The notes below the pieces were generated by a model, which worked only from the letters and a program-made list of their open reading frames with translations, did no database searches and was not told the origin of the DNA. A stretch of DNA of 6,634 nucleotides from Gemmatimonadota bacterium (GTDB lineage: Bacteria; Latescibacterota; UBA2968; UBA8231): positions 1 through 6,634 of the forward strand of contig JAPOYQ010000118.1 in NCBI GenBank assembly GCA_026706505.1, in the 5' to 3' direction. The position numbers were made by a program, and so were the translations under genes. Numbering within the stretch: the first letter of the stretch is position 1; the number at the start of each line of letters is the position of its first letter. This document shows, piece by piece, positions 1 through 5,997 of the stretch.

Positions 1-570
1 GAGCCGTTTGTCAGCTTAGCTGAAGCCATCTTGGGCGACAACTGCCACCTCATGTCGCAAAACGCCCTGTACACCGAACCTGACTCCAGCAAGGTGCCCG
101 ACGGTCCCGGCGGCTGGCACCTCGACGATTTGATCCACTTTCCCCTGCCCGATGAAGTGGACCAGCACGACCCGAGCATTACCATGCCCTGCTTTGTGCT
201 GCAAATCTTTACCCCGGTCAGCGATGTGGAGAGTATTGAATACGGCCCCACGCAGGTCGTGCCCGGCAGCCACCGCGCCGGTCGTGGGCCCGCCGAGCAA
301 GACAAGCCCACCTTTTGCGGGACTGGACCGATTTCCTTATTCGCCCGGGCTGGCGACGCTTATATGTTCAACAACCAGATCTGGCACCGAGGTGCTCCCA
401 ATGCCTCGGATCGCACTCGCTTCATGGCCGGCGTCACGTACAGCAAGCGTTTTATCTCCCAGCGCTTCTATCCCTTTATCGACTATCGCATGCCGCCGCA
501 CGTGATGGAGGGAGCCTCGCCGCGTCTGCAGCGCTTGCTCGGCCGTCACGAGAAGGGCGCCTACGGCTGA
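1..570 (+). CDS. Phytanoyl-CoA dioxygenase (PhyH) family protein, 5' end missing
   Basis: C-terminal 189 codons of a PhyH-type Fe(II)/2-oxoglutarate dioxygenase. The frame is open from base 1, so the true start lies left of the window and the TTG at 31 is not the start. The metal triad is visible: His at 118-120 and Asp at 124-126 form the HxD motif in GGWHLDD, and the distal His at 385-387 sits in IWHRGAPN. An Arg at 418-420, eleven residues after that His, is placed like the 2-oxoglutarate-binding Arg of human PHYH. A PGSH motif (262-273) lies between, as is usual for the family. The remaining part contains the whole iron site, and roughly 100 N-terminal residues are probably outside. The family hydroxylates varied small molecules in the cytoplasm, and the substrate here is unknown. 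A CMD-like gene follows after 71 bp on the same strand. The family call is secure; the reaction is not. Confidence 0.88.
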   Translation, partial: EPFVSLAEAILGDNCHLMSQNALYTEPDSSKVPDGPGGWHLDDLIHFPLPDEVDQHDPSITMPCFVLQIFTPVSDVESIEYGPTQVVPGSHRAGRGPAEQDKPTFCGTGPISLFARAGDAYMFNNQIWHRGAPNASDRTRFMAGVTYSKRFISQRFYPFIDYRMPPHVMEGASPRLQRLLGRHEKGAYG

Positions 571-641
571 GGTCAGATTCCGTCTGCTCTCTGGCAACCT
601 AAGACCCAGCGAGAGCGCAATAACCGATCCGGGGAGGATGT

Positions 642-1010
642 ATGACTGAAAGTGAACGCTACGAAGCAGGGCGCAGAATTCTCTCGACGATGCTCGGAGA
701 AGCCGCTGCAGAGGCCTCTGCCGAGAAGATGCGCACACTTCATCCCGAGTTCGAGCGACTGGTGATGACGCACGTGATGCACGACCTGTACGGACGGGCG
801 GGGCTGGATATCAAGACCCGCCTGCTGTGCACGATCGCGGCCTTGACGGTTCTCGGTAGGCCAGAACAGCTTGCTGTTCACATCGACCGAGCCCTTGGTT
901 GTGGAGCCACAAAGACGGAGATTGAGGAGGTCGTGTTGCAGATGAGCGCCTTCGGAGGATTTCCGGCGACGTGGGATGCACTGACCGTTCTTCAAGGACA
1001 TAACCAATAG
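642..1010 (+). CDS. Carboxymuconolactone decarboxylase (CMD)-like protein, PcaC type
   Basis: A 122-residue all-helical protein with the CMD/PcaC layout. It has an N-terminal ERYEAGRR stretch (about residues 5-12), then GLDIKTRLLCTIAALTVLGR (about 54-73), His80 in AVHIDRAL, the GATKTEIEEVVLQ helix (88-100), and the FGGFPATWDAL end (104-114) that parallels the Y-x-G-x-P-A motif of PcaC. Length matches the family (about 120-130 aa). The AhpD-type CxxC redox pair is absent; only single Cys63 and Cys87 occur, so a thiol peroxidase role is unlikely. PcaC decarboxylates 4-carboxymuconolactone in protocatechuate breakdown, but no other pca gene is in the window, so the true substrate is uncertain. 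A strong Shine-Dalgarno GGGGAGG (631-637) lies 4 nt before the ATG. It probably belongs with the dioxygenase upstream and the hydrolase downstream. Confidence 0.85.
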   Translation: MTESERYEAGRRILSTMLGEAAAEASAEKMRTLHPEFERLVMTHVMHDLYGRAGLDIKTRLLCTIAALTVLGRPEQLAVHIDRALGCGATKTEIEEVVLQMSAFGGFPATWDALTVLQGHNQ

Positions 1011-1063
1011 TTGGATGTCGATCCATTCTCTATAGACCACCAACTCTTTCCCGGATTTCGAGC

Positions 1064-2563
1064 ATGTTTCGCACCTTTCTCCTGCTGTTTATGCTGATAC
1101 TCCACGCCAACCAGCCAGTCGCCGCCCTTGAGCGCAGTACCCCCGAGGCTCAGGGCATCTCCAGTCGGGCCATTCTCGGCTTCGTCGATGCGGCCGAGGA
1201 TTCGATCGATGCCCTGCACAGCTTCATGCTGCTGCGCGGAGGGAAAGTGGTGGCCGAGGGCTGGTGGTACCCCTACAACCCCGACAGTCCCCATCGCCTC
1301 TACTCTCTGAGCAAGAGCTTCACCTCCACAGCGGTGGGGCTGGCGGTCGAGGAAGGGCTGATGAGTCTCGACGACCTGGTCCTCGACCACTTTCCCAAGG
1401 AAGCCCCTGCCGAGCCGGACGAAAACCTTGCGGCGATGCGCGTGCGGGATCTGCTGCGCATGAACACCGGTCACCTGAAGGAGCAGGCCGATGCCTTCTG
1501 GTCAACCGAGAGGGACACTTGGGCTGAGTCCTTTCTCGCCGTGCCGGTGGGCCTCAAGCCCGGGACCCACTTCGTCTACAACACCGGAGCCACCTACATG
1601 GCCGGTTTGATGGTTCAGCGGCTGACGGGTGGGACTCTGATTGACTACCTAACACCGCGGCTCTTCGCGCCCTTGGGGATTGAGGGGGCCACTTGGCAGA
1701 GCGATGGCGAGGGCTACAACGTCGGCGGCTGGGGACTGAAAATTCGCACCGAGGATATTGCCCGCTTCGGCCAGTTGCTGCTACAGCGGGGGATGTGGGA
1801 TGGCCGGCGGCTGCTCCCGGAGTGGTGGGTGGCGGAGGCCACCGCCCTGCAGACCGCGAACGGCAGCGACCCCGACAGCGACTGGGATCAGGGTTACGGC
1901 TACCAGGTCTGGCGCTGCCGGCACAATGTTTACCGGGGCGACGGTGCCTTCGGCCAGTACTGCATCGTCATGCCCGACCAGGACGCAGTGGTGGCCATCA
2001 CCGCCGGCGTGAGCGATATGCAGCAGGTGCTCGATCTGGTCTGGGATCACCTGCTGCCGGCGATGGAGCATGAAGCCTTGCCGCCGGCCGATAACGGCCC
2101 GCTGGCTGAGCGGTTGAAGGGGCTGTCCCTCGCGCCGCAAGAAGGGTTGTCCACCTCTGAGGTGGCCAGTAAACATTCGGGTCGGAGATTTGTGTTTGCG
2201 CCCAACGAGCGCAACCTGCGGGCGGTCACCTTTGCTTTCGGCGAGGGGGAAACGCTGGTGACCGTCGAGGACGCGTCTGGCGTCGAGCATCCGATCCGCA
2301 TCGGCTATGGGGTCTGGGTGGAGGGCAGCACCTCATTCGACAGCGACCATTCTCAACCGGTCGCCGCCAGCGGCGCATGGAGCGCGGACGGCACCTACAA
2401 CGCGAGGCTCTGCTTCTACGAGACGCCCTTCCGCCCCCTGCTGACTTTCCGCTTCGCCGAAGACCGGCTGCTCTTCAACATGGAGTACAACGTCGGCTTT
2501 GGGGAGACGAAGTGGGAAGAGCTGACCGCCACGGCGCAGATGGACGAGGGAGTTGAGCGCTGA
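1064..2563 (+). CDS. Exported serine hydrolase, beta-lactamase class C-like (COG1680)
   Basis: A 499-residue protein. Residues 1-21 look like a Sec signal peptide: Arg3, a hydrophobic core LLLFMLIL, and a likely cut after Val-Ala-Ala at 21. There is no lipobox Cys, so it should be periplasmic or secreted. The beta-lactamase/S12 domain spans about 25-335. Ser81 and Lys84 in YSLSKSFTS form the SxxK nucleophile motif. Tyr172 in FVYNTGATYM occupies the YxN position, with Thr rather than Asn in the third place. The third motif (KTG/HTG in beta-lactamases) appears as GDGAFGQ (292-298). GGWGLKIRTEDIARFGQLLL (221-240) is typical of this esterase-like group. Residues about 370-490 form a beta-rich C-terminal domain ending in EYNVGFGETKW. 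It is more likely an esterase, amidase or lactone hydrolase than an antibiotic resistance enzyme. The ribosome site is weak (GGA at 1053-1055), but the ATG is needed for a complete signal peptide. Confidence 0.88.
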   Translation: MFRTFLLLFMLILHANQPVAALERSTPEAQGISSRAILGFVDAAEDSIDALHSFMLLRGGKVVAEGWWYPYNPDSPHRLYSLSKSFTSTAVGLAVEEGLMSLDDLVLDHFPKEAPAEPDENLAAMRVRDLLRMNTGHLKEQADAFWSTERDTWAESFLAVPVGLKPGTHFVYNTGATYMAGLMVQRLTGGTLIDYLTPRLFAPLGIEGATWQSDGEGYNVGGWGLKIRTEDIARFGQLLLQRGMWDGRRLLPEWWVAEATALQTANGSDPDSDWDQGYGYQVWRCRHNVYRGDGAFGQYCIVMPDQDAVVAITAGVSDMQQVLDLVWDHLLPAMEHEALPPADNGPLAERLKGLSLAPQEGLSTSEVASKHSGRRFVFAPNERNLRAVTFAFGEGETLVTVEDASGVEHPIRIGYGVWVEGSTSFDSDHSQPVAASGAWSADGTYNARLCFYETPFRPLLTFRFAEDRLLFNMEYNVGFGETKWEELTATAQMDEGVER

Positions 2564-2625
2564 ACCATAAGACGGGGAGCCGGGCTCGAAAATGGGTCTC
2601 CTCCTCGCCGGGAAAGGACTTCACT

Positions 2626-3621
2626 ATGAAATTTGGCATCATTGGCTGCGGCTCCATAGCCGAGAATTCGTTCGGGCCGAGCCTGCTAACTTCGGAACGA
2701 ACCGACCTCGTCGCCGTCTGTCGTCGCGACCTCGAGGCCGCTAGGGCATTCGCGGCGCGATTCAATGGCCCGCGCGCGTACAGCTCGGCAGCGGAGCTGG
2801 TGCGCGACGACCGAGTGGAGGCTGTCATCGTATCGACGCCGACCGATACCCATTGCGACTACACCTGCCTGGCAGCGGAGCACGGGAAGCACGTATTATG
2901 CGAGAAGCCGATGGCGAGAAACACCGCCGAGTGTCGCGAAATGATCGCCGCGTGCCAAGCTCACGGCGTGACCCTGGCGGTCGCCTACCGCCGGCGCACC
3001 TGTCCGCAAGTGGTCGCGGCCAAGCGGTTGATCGCTGCGGGCCGCATCGGCCGGGTCGTTTTCGCGCGTACCCATTACAGCGGGCGCTGGGATCCGCAAG
3101 CGGGGGATTGGCGGATCGAACCGGACATCGGCGGTGCCCTGATGGAAATGGCATCTCATCGCATCGAAGTGCTGTTGAACTTCGGCGGCCGGCCGCAGTC
3201 GGTGAGCGCCGTGGTTGACGCGGTTGACCACGACTGGCCCGTCGATGATACCGACGCCCTGATCGTGCGCTTTGAGGGTGGCGGGATCGGCATGCACTCG
3301 ACGATCCTGACCTCGCCACCGCGTCGCGACTTTGCCCAGATCGACGGCGATGGCGGCAGGATACTGATCGACCCGCTGGAGTTGACGGCGGATCACCTGA
3401 TTCTGGAGTTGCCCGATGGAACTGAGAGGATTGAGGTGGAGCCGCTGCAGGAGAAGCTGTTCGATCTGCCGATGATTGAGGATTTCGTCGCCGCCGCGGA
3501 GCGCGGTGAAAAACCGGTCTGTGATGCGGAGAGTGGCTACTGGGTGCAGGCGGTCTCCGACGCCGCCCGCGCCTCATCAAGTTCCGGTGTCACGGTCGCC
3601 GTCGAACCGCTGGACTCTTGA
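2626..3621 (+). CDS. Gfo/Idh/MocA family NAD(P)-dependent oxidoreductase
   Basis: A 331-residue cytoplasmic dehydrogenase. The N-terminal Rossmann fold starts at once with KFGIIGCGSIAENSFGPSL, giving the GxGxxA-type dinucleotide loop at residues 7-12. STPTDTHCDY (70-79) and the catalytic-lysine motif CEKPMARNT (92-100, Lys94) follow, as in sugar and inositol dehydrogenases. The substrate-domain motif reads GGALMEMASHRIEVLLNFGG (169-188). His178 is kept, but the usual Asp four residues before it is Glu174, and the later I-D is I-E. The second domain is the expected mixed beta-sheet and ends in a regular C-terminal helix, so the gene looks complete. A good ribosome site GGAAAGGA (2611-2618) sits 7 nt before the ATG. 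The family oxidises or reduces sugars, cyclitols and related polyols; the substrate is not predictable here. It is the last gene of the + strand cluster and converges with the - strand dioxygenase. Confidence 0.92.
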   Translation: MKFGIIGCGSIAENSFGPSLLTSERTDLVAVCRRDLEAARAFAARFNGPRAYSSAAELVRDDRVEAVIVSTPTDTHCDYTCLAAEHGKHVLCEKPMARNTAECREMIAACQAHGVTLAVAYRRRTCPQVVAAKRLIAAGRIGRVVFARTHYSGRWDPQAGDWRIEPDIGGALMEMASHRIEVLLNFGGRPQSVSAVVDAVDHDWPVDDTDALIVRFEGGGIGMHSTILTSPPRRDFAQIDGDGGRILIDPLELTADHLILELPDGTERIEVEPLQEKLFDLPMIEDFVAAAERGEKPVCDAESGYWVQAVSDAARASSSSGVTVAVEPLDS

Positions 3622-3636
3622 GGGTGGTCGCTACCC
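3622..3636. terminator. Hairpin between convergent stop codons, possible bidirectional terminator
   Basis: The bases GGGTGG-TCG-CTACCC form a six-pair stem (one G-T pair) with a three-base loop. It fills exactly the 9-bp gap between the TGA at 3619-3621 and the - strand stop at 3631-3633, and includes that stop. No T-run follows on either strand, so it is not a canonical intrinsic terminator. It may instead protect 3' ends, or be chance. Confidence 0.3.
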
Positions 3637-4722
3637 ATTGATGGCGCGGACTTCGTCGGACCAATCCCGCCAGATGTCGCCATTGGTGTTGTCCACTACG
3701 AGTGGGTCGGGGAGGGATGCTGGCGTTTTGAGGAAGCCGTAGATGGTTGCTTGGCGGATGACGTCGGTAGATAAATTCTGCCCGGCCATGTGCAAAATTT
3801 TGGTGTGCCACAAAACCACTGTGCCAGCGGGGCCGTGGCAATCAAAGGGCTGGGTGTCGACTTTGATGCGCTGAATGACGGGGTCGTTGTAGCCGCCGGC
3901 CTTGCGTTCTGCCAAGTGTTTGTCCGTGTGCTTTTCGCCTTCGAGGAAGGCATCCCACTGATCGCGCCAGATTCGGCTGTGGCTGCCCGGCCACACGGTG
4001 AAGCCGCCGGAGTTGGGCGGCAGGTCGTCGACGTAGGCCGCTATTTGCAATCGCCAGCGGCCGTAGCAGGCACCGTCGGAGTGGGCGCTGCGGTATTCGG
4101 GGCCGGGAGACGGGCTGTTGGGCAGGGTGCAATACAAGCCGCGCGTCCCTTGGCCGTTGAGCCACACCGGGCCGGTCTTGGGCAGACGCAGTGCTTCCTC
4201 TGTGGTGAAGGACCCCTTCTCTGGCCACTTCTCGATCTCTTTGCCCAAATGGGTGGCTAGCCCCCCCACCGCGTCGTCGCACATGAAGCACGGACCCGTC
4301 GTAATGCCAGCGTCATCCTCTCCAGCGGGCCACACCACCGTACCCTCACCAAGCAATTGCTCGGCGACTTGCCACAAGGCTCGGGGGGCCAAGTCGAGCA
4401 TGAATTGTTCGGCACCGTTGCGGACGAAGAATCGGTGGTCGCTGCCGGCGAAATAGGGGTCGCCGCCGATCTCGGGCCGCTGCGCTTTTAGCACGGCGCT
4501 CTCTTCCTCGGTGAGCGGTCCCCAAGTGGAGGGGTCGTCCCGCTTCATGCGGGGCAGGTGGGTTGCAATCGCGGCCCACATTGCGTCTCTGGCACGGCGG
4601 CAGAGTTCGGGGTCGAGCACAGAGGGGAGTACGAGGAAGCCGTCGCGCTTGAATTGGGCTATTTGGCTCGCCGTCAGGAGCGGGACTTGCTTTACGTCTG
4701 GGGTGGTTGGCGTTGGTTGCAT
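3631..4722 (-). CDS. Phytanoyl-CoA dioxygenase (PhyH) family protein
   Basis: A full-length 363-residue PhyH-family Fe(II)/2-oxoglutarate dioxygenase. It opens with the usual LTASQIAQFKRDGFLVLPSV segment (residues 16-35). The metal site is His214-Ser-Asp216 in RSAHSDGACYG and distal His311 in ILHMAGQN. Arg323, twelve residues later, is the likely 2-oxoglutarate ligand. WPGSH (244-248) matches the conserved loop. The protein is longer than typical members near 270-300 aa, with extra sequence before the HxD motif (about 130-205) and between WPGSH and the distal His (about 250-300). It shares motifs but little else with the dioxygenase fragment at the left edge, so the two are not a recent duplication. 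The start is supported by GGTGA (4730-4734) 7 nt upstream, and the ATG at 4734-4736 is out of frame. The substrate is unknown. Confidence 0.9.
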   Translation of the reverse strand: MQPTPTTPDVKQVPLLTASQIAQFKRDGFLVLPSVLDPELCRRARDAMWAAIATHLPRMKRDDPSTWGPLTEEESAVLKAQRPEIGGDPYFAGSDHRFFVRNGAEQFMLDLAPRALWQVAEQLLGEGTVVWPAGEDDAGITTGPCFMCDDAVGGLATHLGKEIEKWPEKGSFTTEEALRLPKTGPVWLNGQGTRGLYCTLPNSPSPGPEYRSAHSDGACYGRWRLQIAAYVDDLPPNSGGFTVWPGSHSRIWRDQWDAFLEGEKHTDKHLAERKAGGYNDPVIQRIKVDTQPFDCHGPAGTVVLWHTKILHMAGQNLSTDVIRQATIYGFLKTPASLPDPLVVDNTNGDIWRDWSDEVRAING

Positions 4723-4775
4723 ATCAGGTTCACCATGTTCCCTTGTTTTCAGATGTGAAAATAAGAATGGGCCTA

Positions 4776-4803
4776 ATTAGCGTTCATGCTGGAATGCGCT
4801 AAT
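4776..4803. repeat. Inverted repeat, candidate operator for the - strand dioxygenase
   Basis: ATTAGCG (4776-4782) and its exact reverse complement CGCTAAT (4797-4803) are separated by 14 bp. Inside the gap CAT and ATG (4785-4787, 4794-4796) also pair, leaving a two-base bulge and a GCTGGA loop. It is 54 bp upstream of the dioxygenase start and just downstream of a -10-like hexamer. That position suits a repressor site, but the role is inferred only from symmetry and place. Confidence 0.4.
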
Positions 4804-4806
4804 AGC

Positions 4807-4812
4807 ATAATA
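4807..4812 (-). promoter_or_regulatory. Candidate -10 element for the dioxygenase gene
   Basis: On the - strand these bases read TATTAT, five of six matches to TATAAT. No convincing -35 hexamer stands 16-18 bp upstream. The inverted repeat at 4776-4803 begins 3 bp downstream, so a bound protein there would cover the transcription start. This is a weak prediction in AT-rich DNA, where such hexamers occur by chance. Confidence 0.25.
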
Positions 4813-4860
4813 GGAATGGATGAATAGGAAAAGCTCAGAAGGTCGACAAGAAAGGCGGTG

Positions 4861-5054
4861 TTATGACAGACCCCGCTTTAACGAGGCCCAACGCTTGAGG
4901 GTCTTCACCTCCCAATGCGCCGGAATCTCCCCAGCCACTCGACGCCGGAGTCCTTGTAGGCCGAATAGGGATTTAGCCTCGACGGCGCACCGGTATTTCC
5001 GGTTTTCTCCCGCTGGGGGATTACGCCATCTCCATGCTTTATGTCTTTACGCAT
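4861..5054 (-). pseudogene. hsdS: Relic of type I restriction-modification specificity subunit HsdS, N-terminal part, frameshifted
   Basis: The ATG at 5052-5054 overlaps the abiEii stop (ATGCGTAA, an 8-nt overlap) and has GAGG (5064-5067) 9 nt upstream, so it looks translationally coupled to the toxin gene. It encodes 42 residues ending in YSAYKDSGVEWLG, the signature start of many HsdS proteins. In that frame translation runs off into RFRRIGR and stops at 4905-4907. Moving one base at the four-C run 4929-4932 (GGGG on the coding strand) restores EIPAHWEVKTLKRWASLKRG, the exact HsdS continuation (usual form WLGEIPxHWEVKxLK). That frame ends at the TAA at 4861-4863. In total about 64 of roughly 400 expected residues survive, covering only the start of the first target recognition domain. 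It cannot give a working specificity subunit. The short sequence makes the exact HsdS subgroup uncertain, but the signature is distinctive. Confidence 0.8.
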
Positions 5055-5997
5055 GATCCCTATCCTCGGCATCCTGATCTGCAACCGACTCCCATGGGCC
5101 TCCGGGGGGCCAGTGCAAGTCGAACGGGCTATCTGCAACGATACTTTCGTGGACCGGCCCGAAGAAGTTCCGCACGCGCTCGCCAATCGCGGTAAACGAT
5201 TTCGGGGGCGTGGACAGAAGCGCTGCATCGTACCGATAATCGCGCCATCGGGTATTGAGGGCTTCGTCGAAATAAAACGCCAAAGTCAATGCGACAGGCG
5301 TTTCCTCGAATACTGGCGTCCTGCGCTGCTCAAAGCAGCTATGGATTGCCTCGCGCAACACTTTGCCCTCGAAAGTAAATGCTCCCGACAAGGCCCAAAC
5401 GTCATAAAAATCCTTCATGCGGCTGTTGCGTTTCCCTAGGCTCACCATGGCGTCGAACTTTTCGGCAAGGCTCGTCACCATTGGATATACTCGCACAACG
5501 GGTGCGGGAATACCTTTGATCAACGTGCTCATGGACATTTCATGCGGGGCAGGCGTAACCACATCGCCGAAGCCAAAGTCGATCTGGATAGGAATTCTTG
5601 CTTGCCCCAGGCGACAAATCATCCCGACGCGCTGGCCCTGAAATTGCTGTTGCGCGCGCATTGGAGATATGCGTACGCTGTCGAGATCAAAGGTCAAGCC
5701 ATCCTCAGGACAGGCGACCGCGCAAACCGTTTTGACGATTTCCTGAACAGAGGTCTCATCGTTGTAGCCCAGAGCCAACAAGTCGATGTCGCGAGTGCTG
5801 CGGTAGGGTTCCTCCATCCAAACGACCAATAGCGTAGCTCCCTTCAGAATACACCGATCACGTACCGACGACGAGCCAAGACGATAAAGGAATCTTTCGC
5901 CGGCGTAACGGGCAAGCAGAAGTTGGAACTCCACGCCACTTTCTTTCGACTTGTTGTACAGGCGGGCCCGGACAGATGCCGCAAAATTCCTGATCAT
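5047..5997 (-). CDS. abiEii: AbiEii/AbiGii family nucleotidyltransferase, toxin of a type IV toxin-antitoxin pair
   Basis: A 316-residue DUF1814-type nucleotidyltransferase. Motifs run in the expected order: the LKGATLLVVW motif (51-60), STRDIDLLALGY with Asp70-x-Asp72 (67-78) as the metal-binding pair, IPIQIDFGFGD with Asp140 (135-145), and AEKFDAMVSLGKRNSRMKDF (178-197) running on into YDVW, which contains the conserved Lys and KDxxD pattern (Lys180, Lys195, Asp196, Asp199). All key acidic residues are present, so the enzyme looks intact. AbiEii of streptococci gives abortive phage infection, and related MenT toxins of mycobacteria add nucleotides to tRNA 3' ends; the substrate of this one is unknown. 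Its ATG overlaps the abiEi stop as ATGA, with only a GGGG stretch upstream, so it is probably translated by coupling after the antitoxin. The tail after about residue 295 (HWPPGGPW onward) is likely disordered. Confidence 0.9.
   Translation of the reverse strand: MIRNFAASVRARLYNKSKESGVEFQLLLARYAGERFLYRLGSSSVRDRCILKGATLLVVWMEEPYRSTRDIDLLALGYNDETSVQEIVKTVCAVACPEDGLTFDLDSVRISPMRAQQQFQGQRVGMICRLGQARIPIQIDFGFGDVVTPAPHEMSMSTLIKGIPAPVVRVYPMVTSLAEKFDAMVSLGKRNSRMKDFYDVWALSGAFTFEGKVLREAIHSCFEQRRTPVFEETPVALTLAFYFDEALNTRWRDYRYDAALLSTPPKSFTAIGERVRNFFGPVHESIVADSPFDLHWPPGGPWESVADQDAEDRDHA

Larger units (their letters stand above)
4723..4860. other. AT-rich intergenic region upstream of the - strand dioxygenase
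   Basis: This stretch has no recognisable gene. By hand count 38 of the 100 bases from 4741 to 4840 are G or C, well below the flanking genes. It lies between the dioxygenase start and the hsdS relic, and holds the inverted repeat at 4776-4803 and the -10-like hexamer at 4807-4812. It probably carries the dioxygenase promoter, and may mark the edge of the acquired defence segment. Confidence 0.5.

Noticed and set aside
31..33. TTG as the start codon of the first dioxygenase
   Set aside because: The same frame is open to base 1 and its translation (FVSLAEAILG) fits the PhyH fold before the HxD motif, so the gene is simply cut by the window edge.
337..738. - strand open frame of 133 codons spanning the end of the first dioxygenase and the start of the CMD gene
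   Set aside because: It overlaps two supported + strand genes and their ribosome site, and has no recognisable domain.
1012..1025. Small hairpin TGGAT-GTCG-ATCCA just after the CMD stop codon
   Set aside because: Only five pairs with no G-C-rich core and no following T-run, so it is too weak to call a terminator.
1781..2290. - strand open frame of 169 codons opposite the serine hydrolase
   Set aside because: No family motif, and it is a mirror frame of a well-supported gene.
2564..2625. Possible terminator or attenuator in the 62-bp gap before the oxidoreductase
   Set aside because: The GAGCC/GGCTC arms leave a one-base loop and the alternatives are mismatched. Nothing beyond the ribosome site can be supported.
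2825..3580. Long - strand open frame (251 codons) opposite the Gfo/Idh/MocA gene
   Set aside because: Its translation is an Arg/Pro/Ser-rich low-complexity product, typical of the antisense of GC-rich coding DNA. The + strand has clear family motifs throughout.
3790..4260. + strand open frame of 156 codons opposite the second dioxygenase
   Set aside because: Ala/Val/Gly-rich shadow without motifs; the - strand protein has a complete HxD...H site.
5041..5439. + strand open frame of 132 codons opposite abiEii
   Set aside because: No domain seen, and it lies opposite the well-supported toxin gene.
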